NCBI GenBank assembly: GCA_002163005.1
Contig: MAAF01000118.1
Location: 1 to 41,349, forward strand
Source: Colwellia psychrerythraea
GTDB taxonomy: Bacteria; Pseudomonadota; Gammaproteobacteria; Enterobacterales; Alteromonadaceae
DNA length: 41,349 nucleotides
Reading direction: 5' to 3'
Made by a program: the position numbers and the translations under genes. Positions 1-9,954 of the stretch are shown here, piece by piece. The notes beneath the pieces were generated by a model that saw nothing but the letters and a program-made list of their open reading frames with translations, was not told where the DNA came from and made no database searches. Every line of letters starts with the position of its first letter. Position 1 is the first letter of the stretch.

Positions 1-101
1 AAGAAAGTTCCTAATAAAATACCAGCAACCATACCGATAACAATACGGCTGGTTAAACTACTTTTTTTAGGCGAAGGGGATGTTATTTTTTCAGTGGTCA
101 T
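1..101 (-). CDS. Dicarboxylate/amino acid:cation symporter, N-terminal fragment
   Basis: Only the first 33 codons lie in the window; the gene runs off the left edge. The visible protein starts MTTEKITSPSPKKSS and then enters a hydrophobic stretch, SRIVIGMVAGILLGTF. A short polar N-terminus followed by this first membrane helix is typical of the sodium/proton:dicarboxylate symporter family (DctA/GltP type), inner-membrane carriers for C4-dicarboxylates or acidic amino acids. The start is the ATG read from position 101; no strong ribosome binding site is visible. The family call rests on this short N-terminus alone, so the substrate cannot be given. It is divergent from the lipoprotein gene, with about 265 bp between them in which I see no clear motif. 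Confidence 0.6.
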   Translation of the reverse strand, partial: MTTEKITSPSPKKSSLTSRIVIGMVAGILLGTF

Positions 102-367
102 AGGGTCTATGTTACTTCTGCAAAGTTGTAAGTTAAGTTGTGATTATTATGTATCTACTATACAAATAATTTTAATCGCTAAGGTTAGCAATAATCGCGT
201 AGATTAAAAACTAATTTATTTTGACTGTTTTTGGCGTAGTGATAAGTGAAAAATTATTAACTGTGCCATTGATTGTGATTTTTTTTTGGTAAGCAGTACC
301 TTTTTGTTATTTATCAGTTAATATGGTTTATTAAGTGTAATAAAAAAAATAAATTGAGGATGCTTTT

Positions 368-2683
368 ATGGGGTTACTTCGACGTATAAGTTTTACCATG
401 TTATTGATGTCAATGATGACACTGGTAGCGTGTGGTGGTGGAGATGGTGACCTAACCGGTGGTGGTGATGGTGGTACTAGCCCTAATCCTGATGTAGTAA
501 CGTTATCATTAGCTAAATCAGATGGTGATTTATCAGGTGATAAGGATATTATTATCAGCGCTACTGTTATGCAGGGCTCTACTCTTTTATCGGGCAAATT
601 AGTCACTTTTGCTTTAACAGATAATACAAAAGAAAATGCTACGTTATCCTCAACCTCTCAATCAACTGGAAGTAACGGTGTTGCAACTATAACTGTTAGC
701 GCCACTAACGCTGTTGACGGTGTTGAGATTATTGCCACGGTTACAGGTGTTGACCCCATGACTATTAGTTTTAATAGTCTAGGTGGTGGCGTAAAAATTG
801 TTGAAGGTGAGCCTAAAGCAGCTTCTATTCGATTATTTGCTAGCTCGCAACAACTTGCTTCGAGTGGCGCACAATCTATTGAATTATCCGCCATTGCTAA
901 AGACGAGAATAATAACTTGCTTGAGGGCGTAACTATTAATTTTGCAAGTGATTCCGGGGCGCTTGGGAAAATACTTGATGAAAGTGGCGGCAGCTCTAAT
1001 TTAACCGGGCGTGATGGCAAAGTTGCCATGGAACTATCGACTCAAGATGAACCTAGTAACAGAGTTATATTAGTCACCGTAACTAGTGGTGATATTACTG
1101 ATTCGTTAGAAGTAGAAGTTGTAGGCACTACAGTTACGTTAACTGGGTCAAGCTCTTTAGCGATAAATGATGAAAATAATTATATAGTTAAGGTACTCGA
1201 CTCAGATGGTAATGGCGTAGCAAAAACAGCTGTTACACTATCTTTGGGTGGGGGAGGAGCCGGCATAGAGCTCCCTTCTCCAGCGATGGTAACTACAGAT
1301 TCAGAAGGCCAGGCGACGGTAAAAGTAACAGGTACTACTGGTGGTATTAATAGTATTGTTGTTACTGCACTTGGCGCTACAGCCAGTCAAGATGTTTCAG
1401 TACAAGCAGACTCATTCTTATTTACTAGTTTTAGTAATGGTATTGATACTGTTAATCCATCGAACTCTCCTATTGTTCCTGATGTTTCTTTAGAACAGAC
1501 GGCAAGTATTACTTTGACCTGGATGCGAGATAATGCATTTGTACCAGACGGTAAATCTGTTTCCTTTACTACTACACGTGGTATTGTAAATGCCAATTCT
1601 GCTACCACAGTTGATGGTGAAGTTACTGTTGCATTAACTTCAACAGATGCGGGGAAAGCGTTAGTTACTTTTGTGGGTACAGATGTGATTGATGGCAAAG
1701 ATGTTGAATTAACCAATCAACTTGAATTTGAATTCTTTGCCGATACCGCGGCAACAATTAAAGCACAAGCATCACCTAATTCGATAGGCCCAAATGAACA
1801 AACATCCTCTATTTCAGTAGTCGTAAAAGATGCGAATGGAAACTTAGTTAAAAATAAACGAGTCAAATTTGTGTTAGAAGATGTAAGTGGTGGGTCAATT
1901 TTTCCGGCAACGGCAGTAACAGATAGCAGTGGTAGTGCTTCAACTATTTATACTTCAAATAGTACTTCTGCCAAGGATGCTGTATCGATAGAAGCTATCG
2001 TTGAAGATACACCTGCCATAACAGATACCGTTAATATAACGGTATCTAATCGTGAATTATTTATTTCGTTAGGTACAGGTAATGAACTTGAAGAGTTGGA
2101 CACGACAGATTATGTGAAAGAGTACTCTGTTTTTGTTACCGATGCTGAATCTAATGCTGTCGAGAATGTAGAGTTAACAGTCTCCGCAATACCTGAGAAT
2201 TATTATAAAGGCCTTTGGGTTCCAACTTATGACGGAAATGACTTCGTACTTTGGCTGGCTCTAGGTGAAGGTTCAACAAACTTCCCAGGCCCAGTTTATC
2301 TAGGGAAAACAACATGTGTTAATGAAGATGCTAACTTCGATGGTATCTTAGATGCTGGTGAAGACTTTAATGGTGATGGTAAACTAACACCGGGTAATAT
2401 AGTGTCAATATCAGGTACGCTTGTCACAGATACGGATGGACGGTCAGTTATTAGAGTGATTTATCCACAAAGTTATGGCCACTGGCTCGATGTAAAGCTT
2501 ATTGTTTCAGGTAAAGTAACAGGCAGTGAAAGCTCGACTCAAGCCATTTTTACGCTACCTGTTTCGATTGATGATATAAATGAAGAAGATATAACGCCAC
2601 CTACTCAAGGTATTGGAACTAGAGGGCCATTTGGATTATCTAACGAGTGCAGTAATAATATAAGTCAAGACCCGCCGCTTTAA
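368..2683 (+). CDS. Ig-like domain surface lipoprotein with C-terminal EF-hand-like loops
   Basis: A 771-residue secreted protein. It starts with a type II signal peptide ending in the lipobox LVAC (Cys22), followed by a Gly/Asp-rich linker, so it should be a lipid-anchored envelope protein. The rest is a string of beta-rich modules of about 100 residues that look like bacterial Ig-like (Big_1/invasin-type) repeats: 'T..V.D..GNLVKNKRVKF' and 'G.A..T' patterns recur at about residues 60-150, 170-260, 265-350, 360-470 and 480-590. The last ~180 residues differ and carry two consecutive calcium-loop matches, DANFDGILDAGE (654-665) and DFNGDGKLTPGN (666-677). GAGGA at 356-360 precedes the ATG. 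Big_1 proteins are commonly adhesins or surface structural proteins; the ligand is unknown. It stands alone and ends at a strong terminator. Confidence 0.8.
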   Translation: MGLLRRISFTMLLMSMMTLVACGGGDGDLTGGGDGGTSPNPDVVTLSLAKSDGDLSGDKDIIISATVMQGSTLLSGKLVTFALTDNTKENATLSSTSQSTGSNGVATITVSATNAVDGVEIIATVTGVDPMTISFNSLGGGVKIVEGEPKAASIRLFASSQQLASSGAQSIELSAIAKDENNNLLEGVTINFASDSGALGKILDESGGSSNLTGRDGKVAMELSTQDEPSNRVILVTVTSGDITDSLEVEVVGTTVTLTGSSSLAINDENNYIVKVLDSDGNGVAKTAVTLSLGGGGAGIELPSPAMVTTDSEGQATVKVTGTTGGINSIVVTALGATASQDVSVQADSFLFTSFSNGIDTVNPSNSPIVPDVSLEQTASITLTWMRDNAFVPDGKSVSFTTTRGIVNANSATTVDGEVTVALTSTDAGKALVTFVGTDVIDGKDVELTNQLEFEFFADTAATIKAQASPNSIGPNEQTSSISVVVKDANGNLVKNKRVKFVLEDVSGGSIFPATAVTDSSGSASTIYTSNSTSAKDAVSIEAIVEDTPAITDTVNITVSNRELFISLGTGNELEELDTTDYVKEYSVFVTDAESNAVENVELTVSAIPENYYKGLWVPTYDGNDFVLWLALGEGSTNFPGPVYLGKTTCVNEDANFDGILDAGEDFNGDGKLTPGNIVSISGTLVTDTDGRSVIRVIYPQSYGHWLDVKLIVSGKVTGSESSTQAIFTLPVSIDDINEEDITPPTQGIGTRGPFGLSNECSNNISQDPPL

Positions 2684-2713
2684 TCAGTAGTGAACATTTA
2701 ATTGCTTTGAAAC

Positions 2714-2739
2714 AAAAGGCTCCCTGAGGAGCCTTTTTT
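2714..2739. terminator. Intrinsic terminator between convergent genes
   Basis: The arms AAAAGGCTCC and GGAGCCTTTT form a 10-bp stem with the 4-nt loop CTGA, followed by a T run on the plus strand. The opposite strand also has a T-rich tail (TTTTGTTT), so it can serve both the lipoprotein gene and the convergent ureohydrolase gene. Confidence 0.9.
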
Positions 2740-2798
2740 CTATCTGTTAACTATTTAACTACTATAGCTACTGATATAGGGTAGCTAATAATAATAAA

Positions 2799-3905
2799 TT
2801 ACTTAGCCATTTCCTCAAGCAAAAATGCTGAAATTTCAGCACCTACTTTTAAGGTTTTATCTCGACCAACAATACCTTGGCCTGCACTATCAGTAAAAGG
2901 GGCTATCTCCATCATGTCAGCGCCCGTAATAGGATACTTAACAGCTAAGGCGCGTAATATGTCCATGGCATCTTCTGGCATTAAACCATCAGGCTCTGGC
3001 GTACCAGTAGCACAGGCAAAACTGTCATCTATAGCATCAATATCAAAGCTTACATACAACTCATCAATGTTTTCATCTTCTAATTGACTAAGAATGTTAT
3101 CAATCGTTTGATTAATACCTTGGACCTTAATGTCTTTTGCCCAATGCTGGCGTACACCAAAGGTATCTTCCCAGTGACTTTGTGGTTTACCACTAGAGCG
3201 AATGCCAATTTGAATAAGGTGATGCTTTTCATGCAGATCATCTAAAATATGGGTACACCAAGAGCCAAAACATAAGTCGATGCCTAAACGCTCCACTAAT
3301 AAATCAGTATGAGCATCAAAGTGGATTATTGCTGCACGCTTGCCTTGCTGTTTTTTAGCTTGCAGGTAAGCTTTAGTTAATGGGTAGCTAACACTGTGAT
3401 CACCACCAATACCAAAAATGCCTTTTTCAGGGAATTCTGCGTAGAAGTCATGTAAAACATCTTCAGTAATACTCAATGGGCTAATGGCATAATTACTATG
3501 TTCATCTTGATATAGGGCTTTTTTACAGTTAGCTAACGTCGCTTCGTTTAAATATTTATCAGATAATAAGTGTGGTATAACGCGTACATCGCCCAAATCA
3601 AATGCAGTCAATTCAGGGTAAGTTGCAAGTAAAGTTGAACGTAAAAATAATGGCCCCCAATTAGCACCACGTAAAATACCACCACCACAATCTGACGCTA
3701 CACCTAAAATAACCGCTTTAGATGCTTCTGGTAGTTGATTTAATGATGCTTTCCATAAATCTTCAACGCCGACTGCTTGTCCGAAAATAGTTTGGTGTAA
3801 TTGCTCTTTACGCTCTTTAGCGGTATTTACTGTGAATACGCCATTACCAGGAGGACATAAACAATTGCTGAGTTTGTTATAAAATGCTGATGTAATTGTT
3901 GCCAT
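2799..3905 (-). CDS. Ureohydrolase (arginase/agmatinase/formimidoylglutamase family)
   Basis: A 368-residue metalloenzyme of the arginase fold, which hydrolyses a guanidino or formimino group using two manganese ions in the cytoplasm. The metal ligands are all visible: GGDHS (His170), DAHTD (Asp197, His199, Asp201) and SFDIDAIDD (Asp288, Asp290). The GTPEPDGL segment after the last motif matches the family's substrate loop region. It is longer than E. coli agmatinase (about 306 residues) because of an N-terminal extension of about 60 residues and an insert near 110-160. The substrate cannot be decided from sequence alone: no hut, spe or arc genes are adjacent. The start is the ATG read from 3905. 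It is convergent with the lipoprotein gene and divergent from topA. Confidence 0.85.
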   Translation of the reverse strand: MATITSAFYNKLSNCLCPPGNGVFTVNTAKERKEQLHQTIFGQAVGVEDLWKASLNQLPEASKAVILGVASDCGGGILRGANWGPLFLRSTLLATYPELTAFDLGDVRVIPHLLSDKYLNEATLANCKKALYQDEHSNYAISPLSITEDVLHDFYAEFPEKGIFGIGGDHSVSYPLTKAYLQAKKQQGKRAAIIHFDAHTDLLVERLGIDLCFGSWCTHILDDLHEKHHLIQIGIRSSGKPQSHWEDTFGVRQHWAKDIKVQGINQTIDNILSQLEDENIDELYVSFDIDAIDDSFACATGTPEPDGLMPEDAMDILRALAVKYPITGADMMEIAPFTDSAGQGIVGRDKTLKVGAEISAFLLEEMAK

Positions 3906-4147
3906 TTGAGGTCTCTAATTAATTATTTACATGGGTTATCGATTGAGGAAGATGACCCTCATACTTTCACTATTTTGAATATTTTTAACATTATGCTCTT
4001 ATGTTTTATCGTAAAGTCGATTATGATTGCCGCTAAATGTAGGCAAAATGTGACTAAGCGCATAGTGATATCAATTATGCCTATTATAGCTAAAACCAGT
4101 ATCTGGGTGAATAGCATTCGCTGTGAAGTAAAATAATTACTTGTCAG

Positions 4148-4187
4148 TTTGCATATTTATAGATATACCTATAAATAGTTATGCAAA
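4148..4187. repeat. Extended AT-rich inverted repeat in the topA upstream region
   Basis: A perfect 9-bp inverted repeat, TATTTATAG (4154-4162) and CTATAAATA (4169-4177), is nested inside a second pair, TTTGCAT (4148-4154) and ATGCAAA (4181-4187). Together they form a 40-bp near-palindrome in the 417-bp gap (3906-4322) between the divergent ureohydrolase and topA genes. There is no T run, so it is not a standard terminator; an operator or cruciform is possible. Apart from this and the hairpin at 4278-4301, I see nothing convincing in the gap. A 76-codon open frame at 3906-4136 has only a TTG start and no family resemblance. Confidence 0.55.
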
Positions 4188-4277
4188 GAATAATTTTAAA
4201 TAAAATGTTTTTTTTATCGCTAGCAGGGTCATAACAAGTACGCTCGCACTTTTTTGATTAAATTAGCGTTTGAATAA

Positions 4278-4301
4278 AAAGGCAAAAAATAATTTGCCTT
4301 T
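4278..4301. promoter_or_regulatory. Hairpin just upstream of the topA ribosome binding site
   Basis: AAAGGCAAA (4278-4286) and TTTGCCTTT (4293-4301) form a 9-bp stem with a 6-nt loop. It ends four bases before the GAAGGA ribosome binding site (4305-4310) of topA. On the minus strand the stem is followed by a T run, so it could also be a terminator for leftward transcription. A role in topA control is possible but unproven. Confidence 0.45.
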
Positions 4302-4322
4302 ATCGAAGGATTAGAAATTTTT

Positions 4323-7028
4323 ATGGCAAAATCACTAGTTATTGTCGAGTCGCCAGCCAAAGCGAAAACAATTAATAAATATCTAGGTAATGACTTTATT
4401 GTAAAGTCGAGTGTTGGTCATGTACGTGATCTTCCGCACAGTAGCACAGGTAAAAAAGTGGCTGCTAAGTCTCCAGCTGAAGTGCGTAAAATGGCACCAG
4501 AAGCAAAAGCTAAATACAAAGCCAAGCGTGATAAACAAGCGCTGGTAAATCGTATGGGCATTGACCCCGAGAATAACTGGGCAGCTAATTATCAAATACT
4601 GCCAGGTAAAGAAAAAGTTGTTGCAGAGCTTAAAAAATTGGCCGATAAAGCAGACATTGTTTATCTCGCAACCGATTTGGATCGCGAGGGAGAAGCGATT
4701 GCCTGGCATTTAAAAGAAATTATTGGTGGAGAAGATGAAAAATTCCGCCGTGTTGTTTTCAATGAAATAACTGAAAGCTCAATCCAACAGGCGTTTGCTA
4801 CACCGGGTGAGTTGAGTATGCCGGGTGTTAATGCTCAGCAAGCAAGACGTTTTCTCGATCGTGTGGTTGGCTTTATGGTTAGCCCACTATTGTGGAAAAA
4901 AGTAGCCCGTGGTTTATCTGCCGGACGTGTTCAATCTGTTGCAGTAAAATTAGTCGTTGAAAAAGAACATGAAATCAAAGCATTTGATCCAAAAGAGTTT
5001 TGGGAAATTGCTGTAGATACGCACGCATCAACAGGTGAAGTACTAACACTTGATGTGACCCATGAAAATGGCAAAGCGTTTAAACCGACGAATGAAAAAG
5101 AGACCAATGCCGCTTTGGCAATATTAAAGCCGGCTGATTATGCGGTTAGTAAACGTGAAGATAGACCGTCAAAAAGTACACCGTCTGCACCGTTCATTAC
5201 TTCTACATTGCAGCAAGCGGCCAGTACTAAACTAGGATATGGCGTTAAGCGCACTATGGGCTTAGCGCAACGTTTGTATGAAGCGGGTCATATAACTTAT
5301 ATGCGTACCGATTCAACGAATTTAAGCAAAGATGCGGTAGAAATGTGTCGTAATTACATCAGCGATAGCTTTGGTGATAATTATTTACCAGAAAATGCAA
5401 AAACTTACGGCTCTAAAGCTGGGGCACAAGAGGCGCATGAAGCAATACGCCCATCAAATGTTAAGCTTGAAGCTGCATTTCTTGATGGCATCGAGGCCGA
5501 CGCTAAGAAGTTGTATGAGCTTATTTGGCGTCAGTTTGTTGCCTGTCAAATGACCGCTGCTCGTTATACCGTTAGTACCTTAACGATTAGTGCCGCTAGC
5601 TTCGATTTAAAAGCTAAAGGACGAGTGATGCAATTTGATGGTTGGACTAAAGTTCATCCACAGCTAAGCAAAGGTGATGATACCCACTTGCCTGATTTAA
5701 AAGTTGGCGAAGCATTAACATTAGATAAAATCGAGCCAAGCCAGCATTTTACTAAGCCGCCAGCACGTTTTGGTGAAGCATCATTAGTAAAAGAATTAGA
5801 AAAGCGCTCTATTGGCAGACCTTCAACGTATGCGTCAATTATTTCAACGATACAAGACCGAGGTTATGTTCGGTTAGATAAAAAACGTTTCTACGCTGAA
5901 AAAATGGGTGAAATTGTTACTAACAGTTTATCTGGCAGCTTTGAAAAGTTAATGAGCTACGAATTTACCTCGAACATGGAACAAGAGCTTGATGAAATCG
6001 CAGGCGGTAGTGCAGATTGGAAAGGTGTTTTAGATGAATTTTATAAAAACTTTACCAAACAATTAACAAAAGCTGATCAACCATCAGAAGATGGTGGTAT
6101 GCAAAACAATGAGCCAGTATTAACAGACATCGATTGTCCTACTTGTAATCGTAAAATGGGCATTCGAACTGCTCAAACCGGCGTATTTTTAGGCTGTTCT
6201 GGTTATGCTTTACCACCAAAAGAACGCTGTACAAAAACCATGAACTTAACAGCTGGTGAAGAAGCGGTAAGCATTTTAGCTGAAGATGCTGAAACTGAAG
6301 CGCTTATGGCAATGCGTCGTTGTGATAAATGTGGCAGCGCGATGGACAGTTACCTTATTGATGAAACACGTAAATTGCATGTTTGTGGTAATAATCCGGT
6401 ATGTGATGGCATTGAAGTTGAAAAGGGTGAGTTTAAAATTAAAGGTTACGATGGACCAATTTTAGATTGTGACCGTTGTGAATCCCCAATGGAGTTGAAA
6501 TCTGGCCGTTTTGGTAAGTATTTTGATTGTACTAATGAGGAATGTAAAAATACCCGTAAATTGTTAGCGAGTGGTGAAGCCGCGCCGCCAAAAGAAGATC
6601 CTGTGCAATTGCCTGAGCTTGCGTGTGAAAAGTCTGATGCTCATTTTGTGCTTAGAGATGGCGCTGCAGGTATCTTTTTAGCCGCGCACACTTTTCCACG
6701 CTCAAGAGAAACTCGAGCGCCAAAAGTAGCTGAGTTACAAAGGTTCAGAGACCGTATTTCAGAAAAGTTCTATTACTTAGCTGATGCACCTGCAGAAGAT
6801 AATGAAGGAAATTTATCGGTAGTACGTTACAGCCGTAAAACGAAAGAACAGTACGTAATGACCGAGATTGCTACAGAAGAAGGCAAGCCGAAAGCAACGG
6901 GTTGGACTGCGAAATACATTGACGGTAAGTGGGTTGAAGATATTCCTAAACCGAAAAAGAAAGCAGCTAAAAAACCTGCAGCAAAGAAGGCAGTAGCAAA
7001 GAAAAAAGCTAAAAATTCAGCAGAGTAA
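4323..7028 (+). CDS. topA: DNA topoisomerase I
   Basis: A 901-residue type IA topoisomerase that relaxes negative supercoils by nicking one strand through a tyrosine-DNA link. The Toprim domain is at the N-terminus, with Glu9 in [10 protein letters not shown] and Asp118/Asp120/Glu122 in DLDREGE matching the acidic residues of E. coli TopA. The active-site tyrosine is Tyr326 in [10 protein letters not shown] (Tyr319 in E. coli). Three C-terminal four-cysteine zinc modules follow (CPTC..., CDKC..., CDRC..., roughly residues 605-740), then a further C-terminal domain and a Lys/Ala-rich tail of about 25 residues resembling histone H1 (repeats of KKAAKK type). E. coli TopA has 865 residues; the extra length is mostly an insert near 45-75 and the tail. 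GAAGGA at 4305-4310 lies upstream of the ATG. Monocistronic, ending at a symmetric terminator. Confidence 0.98.
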   Translation: MAKSLVIVESPAKAKTINKYLGNDFIVKSSVGHVRDLPHSSTGKKVAAKSPAEVRKMAPEAKAKYKAKRDKQALVNRMGIDPENNWAANYQILPGKEKVVAELKKLADKADIVYLATDLDREGEAIAWHLKEIIGGEDEKFRRVVFNEITESSIQQAFATPGELSMPGVNAQQARRFLDRVVGFMVSPLLWKKVARGLSAGRVQSVAVKLVVEKEHEIKAFDPKEFWEIAVDTHASTGEVLTLDVTHENGKAFKPTNEKETNAALAILKPADYAVSKREDRPSKSTPSAPFITSTLQQAASTKLGYGVKRTMGLAQRLYEAGHITYMRTDSTNLSKDAVEMCRNYISDSFGDNYLPENAKTYGSKAGAQEAHEAIRPSNVKLEAAFLDGIEADAKKLYELIWRQFVACQMTAARYTVSTLTISAASFDLKAKGRVMQFDGWTKVHPQLSKGDDTHLPDLKVGEALTLDKIEPSQHFTKPPARFGEASLVKELEKRSIGRPSTYASIISTIQDRGYVRLDKKRFYAEKMGEIVTNSLSGSFEKLMSYEFTSNMEQELDEIAGGSADWKGVLDEFYKNFTKQLTKADQPSEDGGMQNNEPVLTDIDCPTCNRKMGIRTAQTGVFLGCSGYALPPKERCTKTMNLTAGEEAVSILAEDAETEALMAMRRCDKCGSAMDSYLIDETRKLHVCGNNPVCDGIEVEKGEFKIKGYDGPILDCDRCESPMELKSGRFGKYFDCTNEECKNTRKLLASGEAAPPKEDPVQLPELACEKSDAHFVLRDGAAGIFLAAHTFPRSRETRAPKVAELQRFRDRISEKFYYLADAPAEDNEGNLSVVRYSRKTKEQYVMTEIATEEGKPKATGWTAKYIDGKWVEDIPKPKKKAAKKPAAKKAVAKKKAKNSAE

Positions 7029-7050
7029 ATACATTTTACGCTGAATAATA

Positions 7051-7084
7051 AAAAAATAGATACCCTAGGGTATCTATTTTTTTT
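7051..7084. terminator. Bidirectional intrinsic terminator after topA
   Basis: A perfect palindrome centred at 7066/7067: the arm ATAGATACCC pairs with GGGTATCTAT and is flanked by an A run on the left and a T run on the right. It terminates topA on the plus strand and the convergent gene at 7111-7479 on the minus strand. Confidence 0.92.
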
Positions 7085-7110
7085 GCCTACTTTACATTCA
7101 ACTTAGTCCT

Positions 7111-7479
7111 TTAATCTAATCCCTCTAACTCATCTAATACTTTCCTTGCTTGTGCTAAAGTACAGTCAGTCTGTGATATTAAGGCAGTAACAGTTACATT
7201 TCCCATGCGAGTTGCTAGGGCTAAAAGGTTTTCGTGACTTAAATACTGATATTCTTTTTTAAGTAACTTGGCAAGCCATATCCAACTCTCTTCATGTTCT
7301 TGTTCAATAAACTCAATGATGCCTTGTAGTTGACCAAAATTGGCCTTTAACTGCCAATTCCTCGAACGGCCAATACGGCTTAAATCACACCCTAATTGTC
7401 TGATATGAGCTTTTAACGCATATGCTTTCATAGTACGGCGAAGAAAGGAGGGTAATTTAATAGTGTTGATTACTTCCAC
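7111..7479 (-). CDS. Small conserved protein, RRF_GI-like
   Basis: A 122-residue cytoplasmic protein. The N-terminal IKLPSFLRR and the internal RIGRSRNWQL recall the small gammaproteobacterial family known as RRF_GI ('ribosome recycling factor family', Pfam PF12614), whose members carry an N-terminal LPS motif. This is a recollection from motifs and not a search result, and the family's role is not established. It is not the canonical ribosome recycling factor Frr, which is about 185 residues. The start is a GTG (read from 7479), with TAAGG about 12 bases upstream. It lies 47 bp downstream of the gene at 7527-8297 on the same strand, so the two are probably cotranscribed. Confidence 0.65.
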   Translation of the reverse strand: MEVINTIKLPSFLRRTMKAYALKAHIRQLGCDLSRIGRSRNWQLKANFGQLQGIIEFIEQEHEESWIWLAKLLKKEYQYLSHENLLALATRMGNVTVTALISQTDCTLAQARKVLDELEGLD

Positions 7480-7526
7480 AGAGTTATAACCTTAAACAGT
7501 AAAAATTAACTGCTTTGAAGAATAAC

Positions 7527-8297
7527 TTACCATTTTTTCTTAGGTTGAAATAATAAATCTAATTCATTCTCTTCGCTTTTTGCTTTTTTCGCAGCATCTT
7601 TGGCATTGGTATGCTTTAAGGCATCAGTGATATCTTCTAATTGCTGTGAAATATCAGCTTGCCTCGTTGTGACATAATCATTTTTTACCGTGGTGCTAGC
7701 TAAACTTTGCAAAGCCTTCTCAAAATATTGTCGGGCAGAGCCAAGCATTTCTTTATTAAAAGCTTGAGTACCTCGCTTAACTAAGCTTTCAATATTTATT
7801 TTTAATTGCATCGTAGCTAATCGTTGGTCTTCTGCGGTAAAGCTTTGTGCGTCAAGAGCTCCTTTGTTTTGTTCAGATTTAAGTACCGCACGTAATTTCT
7901 TAATACACTGTAAAATGCCAACAAGCTGTTGCTCGTTGTCTGGTAAAGTAAAACTATCTTCTTCTGACGTTTGGTTATCGGCAAGGTCTTCCGAGGCTTT
8001 TAATCGAGACGTTAATTCTTGAACTCTTTTTTTGATCCCCTTAACTTCAGGCATAAGCTCTTGCATAGTTTTAGCAGCATTTAAACTACGTCGGTTTAAT
8101 ATTTTAACGAGGTTTGGGTTGTTTGGTAAATTTGCTAAATTAAAAATAAGCTCTTCACTTTCATCAATAACTGCTTTTTGCTTTGCAACTTTAATGCGTT
8201 TTTCTGCTTCTAATTTTTCTTTATGCTGCTGAATGGAACTAACCACGACAACAATTATAATTAGGGCAATGATTAACCCAATAATGATAGCAATCAT
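7527..8297 (-). CDS. Membrane-anchored coiled-coil protein of unknown function
   Basis: A 256-residue protein with one N-terminal membrane helix (residues 2-22, nearly all Ile/Val/Leu) followed immediately by a basic, charged helix, so most of the chain should lie in the cytoplasm. Residues 25-110 are heptad-rich and likely coiled coil. Residues 160-215 contain a helical pair, 'ESLVKRGTQAFNKEM' then 'ARQYFEKALQSL', that resembles a TPR hairpin. The C-terminus is acidic and then ends DLLFQPKKKW. I recognise this as the kind of conserved hypothetical found in Alteromonadales but cannot name a function. The start is the ATG read from 8297. It is upstream of, and probably cotranscribed with, the RRF_GI-like gene. 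Confidence 0.75.
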   Translation of the reverse strand: MIAIIIGLIIALIIIVVVVSSIQQHKEKLEAEKRIKVAKQKAVIDESEELIFNLANLPNNPNLVKILNRRSLNAAKTMQELMPEVKGIKKRVQELTSRLKASEDLADNQTSEEDSFTLPDNEQQLVGILQCIKKLRAVLKSEQNKGALDAQSFTAEDQRLATMQLKINIESLVKRGTQAFNKEMLGSARQYFEKALQSLASTTVKNDYVTTRQADISQQLEDITDALKHTNAKDAAKKAKSEENELDLLFQPKKKW

Positions 8298-8414
8298 CTA
8301 AGATTCTCTTGAATAAATAAACTACTAGGCAGTCTACAAAAAATGTTTTGTTTAGCATAGGGCTAGTTGTACATTTTACTTAAAAAGGGGCCGTAAATAG
8401 CGATCTTAAGTAGC

Positions 8415-8463
8415 ATATACCCAAGCCACTTGAAAATACGTGTTTAAGGACGCTTGAGTATAT
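8415..8463. repeat. REP/MITE-like inverted repeat
   Basis: The 12-bp arms ATATACCCAAGC (8415-8426) and GCTTGAGTATAT (8452-8463) are inverted copies with one mismatch (a G-T wobble), separated by 25 bp. Sequences beginning 'TATACCCAAGCCACTT' are, as far as I recall, dispersed repeats in several marine gammaproteobacteria. Only one copy is in this window. It sits in the 322-bp gap (8298-8619) between the coiled-coil gene and cysB; the rest of the gap is AT-rich with no other clear signal. Confidence 0.5.
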
Positions 8464-8577
8464 AACTAAGTAAAGAATAATCTTGATGAAATTAATGGCA
8501 AAGTGGGGAATTTTATTTACAAAAACTAAAAAATATAATGGAATAAATGTTGGATTAAGTATATTATTTTATTATAA

Positions 8578-9594
<1,017 letters not shown>

Positions 9595-9604
9595 AAGTCG
9601 TAGT

Positions 9605-9637
9605 AACTACGAGTAATGATTTTTGTTACTCGTAGTT
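9605..9637. terminator. Terminator-like hairpin between cysB and yfhL
   Basis: AACTACGAGTAA and TTACTCGTAGTT form a perfect 12-bp stem with a 9-nt loop, placed 10 bp after the cysB stop and between convergent genes. The T run is short on either strand, so rho-independent termination is likely but not textbook. Confidence 0.65.
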
Positions 9638-9669
9638 TCCCATAATTTTTGCAAAACTCTAATTACTAA

Positions 9670-9915
9670 CTATCCATGTAATCGAATAAACTTTGCTAAT
9701 AACACCTCTTCATCTTCGACATGGTCTATATCAGGCTTAACACAGTCAATAGGGCAGACACTGACACACGTTGGTTGGTCGTAATGACCTATACACTCAG
9801 TACATTTATCCACATCTATTTCATAAATCTCAGCGCCAAGGGTAATTGCACCATTGGGGCATTCTGGATCGCACATATCGCAGTTTATGCATGAGTCTAA
9901 TATTTTTAATGCCAT
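9670..9915 (-). CDS. yfhL: YfhL-type 2[4Fe-4S] ferredoxin
   Basis: An 81-residue soluble ferredoxin with two four-cysteine clusters: CINCDMCDPECP near the N-terminus and, in the second half, CTEC, then an 8-residue insert before CVSVCP, with an extra C-terminal helix. This longer spacing in the second motif is the hallmark of the YfhL/Allochromatium ferredoxin type. In E. coli, YfhL is required for normal 5-hydroxyuridine at tRNA position 34 to the same extent as YegQ/TrhP (Lauhon 2019). Here the gene follows trhP by 39 bp on the same strand, so it is almost certainly TrhP's electron donor. Confidence 0.92.
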   Translation of the reverse strand: MALKILDSCINCDMCDPECPNGAITLGAEIYEIDVDKCTECIGHYDQPTCVSVCPIDCVKPDIDHVEDEEVLLAKFIRLHG

Positions 9916-9954
9916 ATCATTTTTGACCTTTTAACATTAGCAATTGATAAGCGG

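Noticed and set aside
3906..4136. 76-codon plus-strand open frame between the ureohydrolase and topA genes
   Set aside because: It starts with TTG without a ribosome binding site, begins directly at the start codon of the divergent gene, and the peptide shows no family features.
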